From contig CAZVFU010000001.1 in NCBI GenBank assembly GCA_964626595.1, positions 58,169 through 122,168 of the forward strand: a stretch of DNA of 64,000 nucleotides, given 5' to 3'. The stretch's first letter is position 1; the number at the start of each line of letters is the position of its first letter. Positions 26,081-34,507 of the stretch are shown here, piece after piece. The notes under the pieces were generated by a model. That model saw only the letters and a list, made by a program, of their open reading frames with translations. It had not been told where the DNA came from and did not search any database. The stretch comes from JAWLFI01 sp964626595. GTDB taxonomy: Bacteria > Bacteroidota > Bacteroidia > Chitinophagales > Saprospiraceae. The translations under genes and the position numbers were made by a program.

Positions 26081-27409
26081 ATGAAAACATATCAAGAGGT
26101 AACTGAATTCCTACATTCTCAGTTACCGATGTTTCAACGTCTGGGTAAGGGTGCCTTTAAGAAAGACCTAACGAATATTCGTCATTTGTGCGACTTGATG
26201 GACCATCCGGAAAGGTCGGTTCCTATGGTACACATTGCTGGCACAAATGGGAAAGGTTCCGTATCTCATATCCTTTCCGCATTATTGCAAGATGCCGGCT
26301 TATCTGTGGGGTTGTATACTTCCCCACATTACGTCGATTTTAGAGAGCGTGTCCGTATCAATTCCAACCCTATTTCTCAGGATGAGGTAATTGATTTCGT
26401 GACTAAATATGAGCAGGTATTCCGCGAGGTGCAACCTTCCTTTTTTGAATGGTCATTTGCGCTTGCCCTGCATTTCTTTCATCGAAAGCGGCCCGATATT
26501 GCTATTATCGAAACTGGCTTGGGCGGACGATTGGATTCGACAAATATTATTCATCCCATTTTATCCGTGATTACCAATGTATCTTTAGATCACCAGAGTT
26601 TTCTGGGGGATACGATTCCTGAAATTGCTTTAGAGAAACTGGGCATTGTAAAAAAGGGCATTCCTTTGCTGCTTGGGGAAAAGTCGGAAGAATATCAGTT
26701 GTCAGCTGCTAATAAGACGAAATCTCTGGAGGCGCCTATGTTCTTTGCGGAAGATATGATTTCTGTTCGCAAGTCTCAACGTAACGATAAAGATTCCTTT
26801 TTAACCGGTCAGTGGGTAGATATTCAATTTAATGCCGGGGAATTATCCTCCGTGCTTTTAGATCTTGATGGTGACTATCAACTTGAAAATCTTCGGACGG
26901 CTTTGGCGTCATATCAATTGATCGCTTCCTCACTTTCTCTTTCTGCAGATCATTGGCAACACTCCTCTATCCTTAGTCAAATTCGGAAAAAGTCAGGCAT
27001 GCTGGGGAGATGGCAAGTGGTGCAATCCGATCCACCAGTAATTCTTGACGGAGCACATAACTTAGCAGCTATCCACAGTGTAATGAAGTCTTTTTTGGAA
27101 ATGGATGCGGAGCGCTATTTTATTATCATGGGCGTGTCTAATGATAAAAATATAGACGATCTGCTAAATATATTACCTCCGTTTTTGGAATACCATTTTA
27201 CACAGGCCGATGTACCCCGTGCACTTCACCACAGCCAATATCTGGAACAAGCCAAATTGAATTATGGTCTAAGAGCAGAGGGCCATGAGACGATTATATC
27301 CGCATATCAAGCCGTAATGAAAAAGGCAACTCCTTTTGATGCCGTCTTAATTACGGGGAGTATATTTTTGGTTGGAGAATGGTTAAGCGAGTTTCATCAA
27401 TCTTCCTAG
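26081..27409 (+). CDS. folC: Bifunctional folylpolyglutamate synthase / dihydrofolate synthase FolC
   Basis: Mur-ligase-like cytoplasmic enzyme adding glutamate to dihydropteroate and to folates. 442 residues. The P-loop HIAGTNGKGSVSH at about 51-63, the substrate segment TSPHYVDFRERVRIN (about 86-100), the magnesium-site region IIETGLGGRLDSTN (about 144-157), LDHQSFLG, and the C-terminal domain starting WQVVQSDPPVILDGAHN (about 313-329) are typical. It follows tonB by 21 nt on the same strand, so it is probably in the same transcript, a pairing without obvious functional logic that I recall from other Bacteroidota. Ends 4 nt from the convergent BrkB gene. Confidence 0.94.
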   Translation: MKTYQEVTEFLHSQLPMFQRLGKGAFKKDLTNIRHLCDLMDHPERSVPMVHIAGTNGKGSVSHILSALLQDAGLSVGLYTSPHYVDFRERVRINSNPISQDEVIDFVTKYEQVFREVQPSFFEWSFALALHFFHRKRPDIAIIETGLGGRLDSTNIIHPILSVITNVSLDHQSFLGDTIPEIALEKLGIVKKGIPLLLGEKSEEYQLSAANKTKSLEAPMFFAEDMISVRKSQRNDKDSFLTGQWVDIQFNAGELSSVLLDLDGDYQLENLRTALASYQLIASSLSLSADHWQHSSILSQIRKKSGMLGRWQVVQSDPPVILDGAHNLAAIHSVMKSFLEMDAERYFIIMGVSNDKNIDDLLNILPPFLEYHFTQADVPRALHHSQYLEQAKLNYGLRAEGHETIISAYQAVMKKATPFDAVLITGSIFLVGEWLSEFHQSS

Positions 27410-27413
27410 TCCA

Positions 27414-28376
27414 TTAGCTTCTTTTCTCTTTATCCACTTGCCGTTTTTCTCTTAAATCTCTATTGACTGCAATACTGGCATTTAACTCAAATCCCAATAG
27501 GATAATAGTGCAAATTAGTTGTAGCCAGACCATGAGCGCAATGACGGCACCAATCGATCCATAGAGTTTGTTGTAGGTTCCAAAATTGTTAACGTAAACT
27601 GAAAATCCTAATGTGATCAGAATGGTAATTACCGTAGCTACAGTGGCTCCGGGAGAAAAGAACTTAAACTTTTTCCTTAAAGCAGGCCCTATTTTATAAA
27701 TCATAGCGATGATGGAATAAAAGAGACTAATAATGATTACCCATTTTAATAGCTGTATCAAAATAGTGGGAGTAATCCCCAGCTCGACACGGTCCACAAG
27801 CCAGGCAATCAGAAAGTTTCCCGTTAGCAGCAAGAGCGTGGTAACAATCAGCATGATAAATAAAATTCCAGTTAAGAGAATCGCTACAAATTGGTGTCGA
27901 ATCCATGACCGCTGCTTAAATGTAGAATGATAGCTCTTACTAAATCCCGCCATGAGCGTATTGACGCCCGAGCTTGAAAAATAAATGGCCAACAAAAAAC
28001 CTATAGACAGTAACCCACTGTGCGGTAATTGTTCCAAGTCCCCAATCACGTCGAACAGGAAATTTTCCGCGGTTTCCGGAAGAACCCCTTGCAAAACGGA
28101 TTGTAACCAAGGTACCAAGTCAAATGGGAGCAAGGCACCGACGGAAATTAAGATTAAAATCGATGGGAAAATGGATAAAAAAAAGGAGAATGCTACAGAT
28201 CGAGCCCGTGTAATAATATCATCATTAATAGACTCTTGAATGATAAATTTTATGACGTTGTAGATAGGAACACCCCCTAAGCCAAAAAAACTTGTTGTTT
28301 TTGCCTTTATAAGCATCCATCGAATCCGGGGCTTGGACCGGAAGTATTTTTCCCAATTTAATTTTTCTTTACTCAA
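27414..28376 (-). CDS. YihY/BrkB family inner-membrane protein
   Basis: 320 residues with about six transmembrane helices between residues 40 and 300. It matches the YihY/BrkB family by ARSVAFSFFLSIFPSILILISVGALLP in the first helix pair, YFSSSGVNTLMAGFSKSY in the middle and NKLYGSIGAVIALMVWLQLICTIILLGFELNA near the end. Older databases call this family ribonuclease BN by mistake; the biochemical role is unknown. Its start overlaps the thioesterase stop by 8 nt, so it is the last gene of the deiminase-thioesterase-BrkB unit. Confidence 0.88.
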   Translation of the reverse strand: MSKEKLNWEKYFRSKPRIRWMLIKAKTTSFFGLGGVPIYNVIKFIIQESINDDIITRARSVAFSFFLSIFPSILILISVGALLPFDLVPWLQSVLQGVLPETAENFLFDVIGDLEQLPHSGLLSIGFLLAIYFSSSGVNTLMAGFSKSYHSTFKQRSWIRHQFVAILLTGILFIMLIVTTLLLLTGNFLIAWLVDRVELGITPTILIQLLKWVIIISLFYSIIAMIYKIGPALRKKFKFFSPGATVATVITILITLGFSVYVNNFGTYNKLYGSIGAVIALMVWLQLICTIILLGFELNASIAVNRDLREKRQVDKEKRS

Positions 28377-28779
28377 AATAGGGTGCTACTATTTCTTCAA
28401 CAAATGGAGGCATGTGTATGGGACGCTTTTTATGTTTGTCGTAAAAAACAAGAGTAACCTCACCGGAATGTAAGTGCTTACCTTCAGGAGAATACAACTC
28501 GTGGAAAAATCGAATCCTAGTTCCCGGCTTTTCGCGAATTTGTGTGACCAGACGCAAGTTTTGATCATAGTACGCCGGTGCTAAAAAACGGGAGCGAACC
28601 TCGTAAACGGGAAGCATAACTCCGTGGTTTTTTTCCATATCTCGGTAGACGAGGCCTAAATTTCTCAAGGCTTCCACTCGGCCCAATTCATAGTATTGAG
28701 CATAATTTCCATAATATAGAAATCCCATCTGATCGGTTTCCCCGTAGCGAACTCGAATGTGTATTTGGTGTTCGATCAT
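28369..28779 (-). CDS. Acyl-CoA thioesterase, 4HBT/YbgC type
   Basis: Single hot-dog fold protein of 136 residues. I start it at ATG 28779 (MIEHQIHIRVRYGETDQMGF); an upstream in-frame ATG at 28812 would overlap the preceding gene. The catalytic pattern YGETDQMGFLYYGNYAQYYELGR (about 10-32), with Asp and Tyr in the YbgC-type place, and the late FHELYSPEGKHLHSGEVTLVFYD segment, mark the 4-hydroxybenzoyl-CoA thioesterase-like family. It hydrolyses acyl-CoA esters; the substrate is not evident. 13 nt after the deiminase gene and overlapping the BrkB gene. Confidence 0.88.
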   Translation of the reverse strand: MIEHQIHIRVRYGETDQMGFLYYGNYAQYYELGRVEALRNLGLVYRDMEKNHGVMLPVYEVRSRFLAPAYYDQNLRLVTQIREKPGTRIRFFHELYSPEGKHLHSGEVTLVFYDKHKKRPIHMPPFVEEIVAPYFE

Positions 28780-28792
28780 GTAAAAGCCATTT

Positions 28793-30058
28793 TCAGAGAG
28801 CATCTCGAACAATAGGACAGGTCATGCAGTGAGATCCACCCCGAGCCCGAGACAATTCGCTGGATTCTAATGTAATGATGGTATTTTCGATTTCATCGGC
28901 ATTTAATTCTCCGGAGTCTATACGGTCGATGAAATCACTTGCGGGCAGAATGGAATACCCATGCTTTTGCAAAGTTTTAAGTGTTTTTGAATTTCTATCA
29001 TATGAAATGGCGACTCCCGGCTTTACAGCTACCAGATTGCAAGAGTCTGTCCATTGTTCCCGCTCCTGATAAGGACTTTCTCCACCGCCCGAAAGAATAA
29101 ATCGCATCTCAGAATTGATCTCCTTTCTAAAGAACTCGTAAATAGAAGGGTAGGAGCGGGTGTCTCCTTCCTGATCGTAAACATCGACCCAGGATGCAAG
29201 TCCATCCACTACAATGGGCTTGAAGGCTACTACGTCATTATGGTGGATCCGGGTAAAAAGTGTATCAATATGCATGAAAGACCGGTCATTTGGTATCGTT
29301 ATTTGAACTACATGTTTAATGGCCTCGCGGCGAAATAGTTCTTTTTTTACGGATTCAATGGCGTGGGCTGTCGTTCGTTCAGAACTTCCAATCAACAAAT
29401 AGTCCTTGTTTATCATCATGACGTCCCCACCTTCTAATGACACTGCTTCTCCTTTTGCTGATGGGGGAAATTGATCCACTAAATTTAAATTGATAAGCCC
29501 TTCATTTTTTTGATATTGAAGAAACAGCGGATGCAGAGCAAAAATGAATCGGGTTAACAGGTTCTCTCGCTGTCGGGCTATTTTAGACGCTTTGGTAATA
29601 ATGATATGTTCGGGCAAGGTCACTGCAATATCCCGCGTAAAAATAAAATTAGGTATAGGGTCAAACATATATAAGTCTTCTCCTGGGTAGTACCCCGAAA
29701 TGAGAACCTGAGATAAGACGCGATGCCCCATCTCTCTCATCATCTGCCCATAATGTTCGGGCACCTCCTCAAAGTTTACCACTCGCTGGATGAGAGTCTC
29801 CTTATCTTCAGCTGAAATATCCAGGGCCTGTTCCAACATATCCTCTATTTCCAGCACATTGTCTTTCCCAAGGAATGCTTCTAAAACACGGATAAAAAGG
29901 TCGTGCTCTTCCTGCATTTTTGGCAAATGGACGATATCATCAAAAAGAAGCTCATCCGATCGTTTGGGGCTGATTCTGCCAATGCCAAGATCAGGCCGGT
30001 GAACAATTACTTTCCTTAGTTGACCGATTTCAGAGTTAGAACCTAATGCGTTATCCAT
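28793..30058 (-). CDS. Arginine deiminase family (amidinohydrolase) protein
   Basis: Pentein-fold enzyme of 421 residues from ATG 30058 (MDNALGSNSEIGQLRKVIVHRPD). Active-site pieces: the Asp-containing PNFIFTRDIAV (about 135-145), the His motif MHIDTLFTRI (about 255-264), the GGGESPYQEREQWTDSCN loop (about 315-332), and the nucleophile Cys411 in RGGSHCMTCPI at the C-terminus. These fit arginine deiminase, which makes citrulline and ammonia from arginine, but relatives act on citrulline, agmatine or methylarginine. No ornithine carbamoyltransferase or carbamate kinase is adjacent, so a full ADI energy pathway is not supported here. First gene of a three-gene unit, divergent from the coiled-coil gene. 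Confidence 0.85.
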   Translation of the reverse strand: MDNALGSNSEIGQLRKVIVHRPDLGIGRISPKRSDELLFDDIVHLPKMQEEHDLFIRVLEAFLGKDNVLEIEDMLEQALDISAEDKETLIQRVVNFEEVPEHYGQMMREMGHRVLSQVLISGYYPGEDLYMFDPIPNFIFTRDIAVTLPEHIIITKASKIARQRENLLTRFIFALHPLFLQYQKNEGLINLNLVDQFPPSAKGEAVSLEGGDVMMINKDYLLIGSSERTTAHAIESVKKELFRREAIKHVVQITIPNDRSFMHIDTLFTRIHHNDVVAFKPIVVDGLASWVDVYDQEGDTRSYPSIYEFFRKEINSEMRFILSGGGESPYQEREQWTDSCNLVAVKPGVAISYDRNSKTLKTLQKHGYSILPASDFIDRIDSGELNADEIENTIITLESSELSRARGGSHCMTCPIVRDAL

Positions 30059-30071
30059 TTTACTTAGCTTG

Positions 30072-30088
30072 TGTACGTTTTGCGTACA
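30072..30088. promoter_or_regulatory. Palindrome TGTACG-N5-CGTACA in the divergent region
   Basis: TGTACG (30072-30077), TTTTG, CGTACA (30083-30088): exact 6-bp arms, 14 nt upstream of the deiminase start and 49 nt upstream of the divergent coiled-coil gene. Size and place suit an operator. No regulator gene is near. Confidence 0.4.
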
Positions 30089-30136
30089 AAAATGCATATA
30101 TTTTTTGTATTATCGCAGGTATATCAATGTGATCTC

Positions 30137-31123
30137 ATGAATCAAGAACAGAGACTTGCTACCAAGAAGAAAGCACAGCGGCCAGAAAGAATCGTTCGGG
30201 CGGTGTTGTTTGTGTTATTGTTCACCGTTTTAGGTGGTTTGGCTTTTTGGTTTTGGGAGCAGCTAACCGCCCAATTACAAAACCCCTTGGGCTTAACCTT
30301 TGTTTTTATTTCGCTTGCGGCAATCTTGTTTATATTTTTCGACCGTTCCATGCGAATAATTGCTCAGACCTATTTTAACAAACTGGTCCTGAAGATCACT
30401 TCTTGGTTTGTGACTATAGACCCTATTGAGGTGCTTGAAAATTATATCGTCGAATTAAAGGAAAATACAGCTAAAATGAACAGGCAAATGCATCGTTTGC
30501 GCAGTCAAATGCATGTGCTGGAAGAAGAGGTTGTTAATAATAAGAAGGAAATCCAGGATTTAATGTCTCGAGCTCAAAAAGCTCGCGACGCGAGCGACGA
30601 TGCTGACTTCACTTTACAGGTACGCAAAACAGGCCGCCTGGAGGAATCCACTGAAAAATTGTCCCGACTTTTAAAGCGCATGAAGAGCGTTTATGCGGGC
30701 CTTTCAAGTATGAAAAAGCATTCCCGAAACTTGTCGGAGGAGTTAGCAGATGAATTAGAACTAAAGCGAAAGGAGCGAGATGCGATTCAAACGTCTCATT
30801 CGGCTATGGAAGCGGCAATGGAACTGCTTGACGAAAAAGGAGAAACCTCTTCAGAGTTTGATGAAGCTTTAGAGGACATTGCAGACGATGTAAGCCGGAA
30901 AGTGGGGGAAATGGAGCATTATATGAAATTGTCAGATGAATTCCTAAAGACAGTGGATCTTAAGAATGGCGTCTCAGAGGATGAGGGCATGAAAAAATTG
31001 GAAGACTGGCAATCTCAATTGGATAAATCTTCGGCATTGAAACTAAAGCAGCCGCTGGGGAAATCTATGGAGAAGGAATATGCTCAAAATCGAGCTCAAG
31101 ACGATAGTTCTTCAAAAGAATAG
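30137..31123 (+). CDS. Two-TM coiled-coil protein, PspA-like layout, paralogue 1
   Basis: 328 residues from ATG 30137 (MNQEQRLATKKK); the longer frame from 30071 runs through the palindrome and promoter region and is unlikely. A basic N-terminus is followed by two membrane helices (about 18-42 and 50-69), the conserved linker ITSWFVTIDPIEVLENYI (about 90-107), then a nearly continuous coiled coil to about residue 290. It is paralogous to the gene at 47198 over its length (ITSWFxTIDPI, AIxxSHSAM, IADDVxxKVGEME). The coiled-coil order (DP start, long hairpin helices, late SHSAM segment) recalls PspA/IM30, but with added membrane anchors. I do not recognise a named family; function unknown, perhaps membrane stress or shape. 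Confidence 0.8.
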   Translation: MNQEQRLATKKKAQRPERIVRAVLFVLLFTVLGGLAFWFWEQLTAQLQNPLGLTFVFISLAAILFIFFDRSMRIIAQTYFNKLVLKITSWFVTIDPIEVLENYIVELKENTAKMNRQMHRLRSQMHVLEEEVVNNKKEIQDLMSRAQKARDASDDADFTLQVRKTGRLEESTEKLSRLLKRMKSVYAGLSSMKKHSRNLSEELADELELKRKERDAIQTSHSAMEAAMELLDEKGETSSEFDEALEDIADDVSRKVGEMEHYMKLSDEFLKTVDLKNGVSEDEGMKKLEDWQSQLDKSSALKLKQPLGKSMEKEYAQNRAQDDSSSKE

Positions 31124-31160
31124 GATCTCAACTAAACGATAATTATCCTTCAACGTTTTA

Positions 31161-31168
31161 TATCTTTG
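31161..31168 (+). promoter_or_regulatory. -7 box upstream of the DUF2911 gene
   Basis: TATCTTTG, a perfect Bacteroidota -7 element, predicts a start near 31172 and a leader of about 50 nt before ATG 31223. Confidence 0.65.
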
Positions 31169-31222
31169 TAGGGCAGTAATTTAATTGCCGTATAATTATT
31201 TCAAAACAAAATTTCAAACAAT

Positions 31223-32068
31223 ATGAAAAATTTGGTACTCTCTCTCTTTTTAGTCCTAACCCTAGGTTGGTCAATGCAAGCTCAAATTTCTACTCCTGCT
31301 CCTTCACCATTGGGGAAGATGGAACAAATGGTAGGTTTGACGGAAGTTCATTTGGAATACTCGCGACCGAGTGCTAAAGGACGAACCATATTTGGAGATC
31401 TAGTTCCCTATGGAAAATTATGGCGAACAGGTGCAAATTCAGCAACGAAGGTTACCTTTTCCGAAAATGTGGTTATTGAAGGTCAAGGTCTGGAAGCGGG
31501 GTCTTATGCATTGTTTACTATCCCCGGTGAAGATGAGTGGACCATTATTTTCAATACAGACACTGACCAAGGTGGAACAGGAAATTACGATGAAGAAAAG
31601 GATGCATTGCGGGTGACTGTTAAGCCTCAATCTATATCGCAGTTTGTGGAGACCTTTACTATTGGTATTAATGACATCACATCCTCTTCTGCCACTATGA
31701 ATCTTCGTTGGGAAGAAACTCAGGTGATTATTCCTTTTACTGTCTTTACTGATGAACAAGTGGAAGTAAGTATCGCTCAAGTGATGGGTGGACCTTCCGC
31801 CAGAGATTATTATGCAGCTGCTAGTTATTACTTAGCTGAAGGAAAGGATGCTGATCAAGCATTGGAGTGGATCAATAAGCACCTGGAAATGGAAGATCCC
31901 AAATTCTGGACACTTTTAGCTAAATCTAAAATTCAGGCAGAAGCAGGGGACTTGAAAGGAGCAATCAAAACAGCGGAAAAGTCAAAAAAGATGGCTATGG
32001 ACGCTGGTTATGACACCTATGTCAAGAGAAATGAAGAGAATATCGCCATGTGGAAAAACAAAATGTAG
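31223..32068 (+). CDS. Secreted DUF2911 family protein with C-terminal TPR-like helices
   Basis: 281 residues. Signal peptide about 1-20 (LVLSLFLVLTLGWSMQAQ). The DUF2911 domain (about 25-170) is recognised by VHLEYSRPSAKGRTIFGDLVPYG, LWRTGANSATKVTFS and LEAGSYALFTIPG. The last 90 residues (DYYAAASYYLAEGKDADQAL...) look like two or three TPR helices. Proteins of this family are abundant periplasmic or outer-membrane proteins in Bacteroidota, but no activity is established. Monocistronic: own promoter upstream and a terminator 21 nt after the stop. Confidence 0.88.
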   Translation: MKNLVLSLFLVLTLGWSMQAQISTPAPSPLGKMEQMVGLTEVHLEYSRPSAKGRTIFGDLVPYGKLWRTGANSATKVTFSENVVIEGQGLEAGSYALFTIPGEDEWTIIFNTDTDQGGTGNYDEEKDALRVTVKPQSISQFVETFTIGINDITSSSATMNLRWEETQVIIPFTVFTDEQVEVSIAQVMGGPSARDYYAAASYYLAEGKDADQALEWINKHLEMEDPKFWTLLAKSKIQAEAGDLKGAIKTAEKSKKMAMDAGYDTYVKRNEENIAMWKNKM

Positions 32069-32089
32069 CGATTTATCTCAAATGAATAG

Positions 32090-32122
32090 AAGGGAAGTGG
32101 AGAGATCTGCTTCCCTTTTTTT
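32090..32122 (+). terminator. Rho-independent terminator after the DUF2911 gene
   Basis: AAGGGAAG (32090-32097) pairs with CTTCCCTT (32110-32117), loop of 12, followed by T to 32122. Confidence 0.88.
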
Positions 32123-32282
32123 GTTGGTATTGACTTTAATGGAGAGCAGAATTATGCAAAATGGGATTTCACCGATTCGAAAAATGTCGGGTTGAAGTGA
32201 GTAAAAGCACAAATAAGCCCATTCTATCAATCAGGATTCATGCGGAGCATTATCCGCTTTTATTTTAAAGATACTCTGTGTG

Positions 32283-33005
32283 TTAGCTACCTGGCAGCAT
32301 ATATCGAAGTACGGCACTCAGATAAGATCCATTTAGATCAAGAACTCCATTAGCCAGAGTGTTGGTCCCGGAACGGTAGCGCAATCCCAATCGCCCCATG
32401 CGTCCAAAACTGTGTTGAAACTGCCCCCCAAAGTACAAGCCTCCTGAGGAACCCCAATCCCATTCGTAGCCTGCTACGACCACCATGCCTCCAACAAATC
32501 GGGGGTCTGCGATGCCCGTGAGTTGAATATCGCCAGTAAAAATTCCAAAATTACTGGCCAGAAATGAGCCCATCCCCCCAAAACCAGCGTATAAATACCC
32601 CGAACTGGATGTGCGGATGCCCACAGTCCAAATGAGTGGAATCTCAAAACCCACACTGTTAACATCCTCCCGTGCTAACTCGTTACCAGAGCCCTCTTCC
32701 CGCGCAAAAGCCCTATAATTTCTACTGATTCGATAAATGCCGGATTCTATGTTTTGATTGTTGTAGTATCTCCACCTTAGAAAGCCTCCGAAGCGAATCC
32801 CTGTTCGAGTGCTGGTTTCTAATAAGATATTATTGCTTGCATCCAGAGTGCTGGCTGAAAAATTTTGTAGGAGTTGAGACTCAAATAAAACGCCACCTTC
32901 TATTCCTACCTGAAGGGTGGGGCGTTGGTCCCAGACTGCCCTTTGGCCTTGAGTTGCGGACATTGAAAAAAGCTGAAGCAGGGATGCGAGCAGCACGAGC
33001 TTCAT
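32283..33005 (-). CDS. Putative outer-membrane beta-barrel protein
   Basis: 240 residues from ATG 33005 (MKLVLLASLLQLFSMSATQGQ), which gives a clean signal peptide cut after about residue 21; the frame also continues up to 33053, next to the decarboxylase stop. The mature part alternates hydrophobic and polar residues with aromatic strand ends (GGFLRWRYYNNQNIESGIYRIS, SGYLYAGFGGMG, GGLYFGGQFQHSFGRMG) and ends in AVLRYMLPGS, as in small OmpA-like or PorT-like barrels. No enzymatic motif. Same strand and directly downstream of the decarboxylase. Function unknown. Confidence 0.6.
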   Translation of the reverse strand: MKLVLLASLLQLFSMSATQGQRAVWDQRPTLQVGIEGGVLFESQLLQNFSASTLDASNNILLETSTRTGIRFGGFLRWRYYNNQNIESGIYRISRNYRAFAREEGSGNELAREDVNSVGFEIPLIWTVGIRTSSSGYLYAGFGGMGSFLASNFGIFTGDIQLTGIADPRFVGGMVVVAGYEWDWGSSGGLYFGGQFQHSFGRMGRLGLRYRSGTNTLANGVLDLNGSYLSAVLRYMLPGS

Positions 33006-33053
33006 GAATAATATACAATTTGAGTAGGTTTGATTTTGAGGGGTCATAAACAT

Positions 33054-34295
33054 CTATTTTTTGTCTTGGTGAAGCTCGAGCCTGTCGATCAGCGGAAAGA
33101 CTTTTTCGATGGTTACATGTTCCATAACCACAATTTTATACCACTTTGGAGATTCGTGTTTATCTGGGATCAAACCAAACTCATTTGCAATTTCAGCAGG
33201 AATAAATTCTGATTTTATAGTTACGATATTCGATAAGGGATGTCGGTAGTACTGGATGCTTAACTTATCTAATTGCTTACATATCCAATCTGTTCTTTTT
33301 TGAAGGATAAATATTTTTTCTTGCCAGCCGTAAGGCCCGTACTTCATTAGGATCATCCATATGGAAATGGCATTTGCTCCGGATCGACTGCCTATGAGTG
33401 TGCAATCTTCACCGGCGACATAACTCGCTTCTCGAGTGTTGGCGTATTGCATCCAGTCTTTTTTTATCACAAAAATGCCCGTGCCATAAGGAGCTTGAGC
33501 CATTTTATGGGCATCCAGGGTGATAGAGTTTACTTTGGGATGAGCAAAGCTCAGGGGATTTTCGGGGTTGGAGAAGGGATAATAAAAACCTCCATATGCA
33601 CCATCGACGTGAATCTGATATTGAAAGCCCATTTCTTCGAGGGTATCTGCCAATTGATCGACATCATCTACAGAGCCAAACATGGTGGTCATCATCGTCG
33701 GAACGGCAATAATGTATTTGATCCCCTTATCCCGTGCGTCCTGTAATGCTGAGCGAAGGGTTTCGGTGTTCACTTTTCGGGTTTCCCTGTCTACCGAGAC
33801 CTTAGTCAGCTCTACTGAAAGTACATTTGCAGCCTTATCCATTGAATAATGATTGTCCGAAGTGCAAAGAATCGATATTTCTGCATTTTTCGCTTCGTAT
33901 TCTCTGCGGTAATAATTTCGATATATCCAAATGGCTTGCATATTTGCTTCTGTACCACCGGAGGCAATATAGCCATCGTAATTCCCCTCTTTTCCGCGAA
34001 GAATGTCAACTGAAACAAGTTCAATGAGCTCTCTTTCGATTTCTTGTGTTCCACTAAAAAAAGGTTCTGAGGTACCCAGAGTGTGACATCCAATATGGTT
34101 GGGGTTCTGAACCATGGTGGACATATATGGGGCGTCTTTCAGAAATGAGGCGTCTTGATGGAATACTTTGTCATCCAAATAAGAGGCCGGCAAACCGAGC
34201 ACTCGTTGCTTTTGATAGTTGACATTTTTTTCTAATGCGCCAAAAATGCGTGCTTTGATCTCGTCCTCACTGAGTTTTTTCCAAAGGGTTTTCAT
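33054..34295 (-). CDS. PLP-dependent group II amino acid decarboxylase
   Basis: 413-residue cytoplasmic PLP enzyme. The cofactor Lys is K264 in TLDAHKMAQAPYGTG; the PLP-stacking His is in TSDNHYSMDKA (about 147-157), the phosphate loop GYIASGGTEANMQA (about 108-121) and the Asp contact in HVDGAYGGFYYP (about 227-238). The family includes glutamate, histidine and aromatic amino-acid decarboxylases; bacterial histidine decarboxylases have similar length, but the substrate is not fixed by sequence alone. No amino-acid antiporter is adjacent. Expected product is a primary amine. Confidence 0.88.
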   Translation of the reverse strand: MKTLWKKLSEDEIKARIFGALEKNVNYQKQRVLGLPASYLDDKVFHQDASFLKDAPYMSTMVQNPNHIGCHTLGTSEPFFSGTQEIERELIELVSVDILRGKEGNYDGYIASGGTEANMQAIWIYRNYYRREYEAKNAEISILCTSDNHYSMDKAANVLSVELTKVSVDRETRKVNTETLRSALQDARDKGIKYIIAVPTMMTTMFGSVDDVDQLADTLEEMGFQYQIHVDGAYGGFYYPFSNPENPLSFAHPKVNSITLDAHKMAQAPYGTGIFVIKKDWMQYANTREASYVAGEDCTLIGSRSGANAISIWMILMKYGPYGWQEKIFILQKRTDWICKQLDKLSIQYYRHPLSNIVTIKSEFIPAEIANEFGLIPDKHESPKWYKIVVMEHVTIEKVFPLIDRLELHQDKK

Positions 34296-34309
34296 ACCGA
34301 ATTTTGCTA

Positions 34310-34317
34310 CAAATGTA
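34310..34317 (-). promoter_or_regulatory. -7 box of the decarboxylase promoter
   Basis: Minus strand TACATTTG (complement of 34310-34317), exact TAnnTTTG, about 15 nt before the ATG at 34295. Confidence 0.55.
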
Positions 34318-34373
34318 AAGTAAAATGATCATGTGTGGGTATGGAACTCTATTCTGCTTTGGATTTGCGTGAA

Positions 34374-34502
34374 GGATAGTAGTGGTCGCGTCTCGACAGA
34401 GGCGCGAGTCCGAATGGTTTTTTCGCTTCGGCGAAAAACCTGAGGACGGAACCCACGCATAGCCTGGTCCAGCACCAGTTCTGGTGCTGGACACGCCCAA
34501 AT
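34374..34502 (-). repeat. Dispersed structured repeat, copy C
   Basis: Minus strand: lead TTTGGGCGTGTCC, hairpin 1 (perfect 12-bp stem GTCCAGCACCAG at 34467-34478 on the plus strand with 34481-34492), conserved GGCTATGCG and GGGTTCCGTCC (about 34444-34463), hairpin 2 (GGTTTTTCGC / GCGAAAAAACC, 34416-34440), then CTACTATCC (34374-34382). It lies between two same-strand genes, downstream of the M1 peptidase and upstream of the decarboxylase promoter. Confidence 0.8.
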
Positions 34503-34507
34503 ACGAA

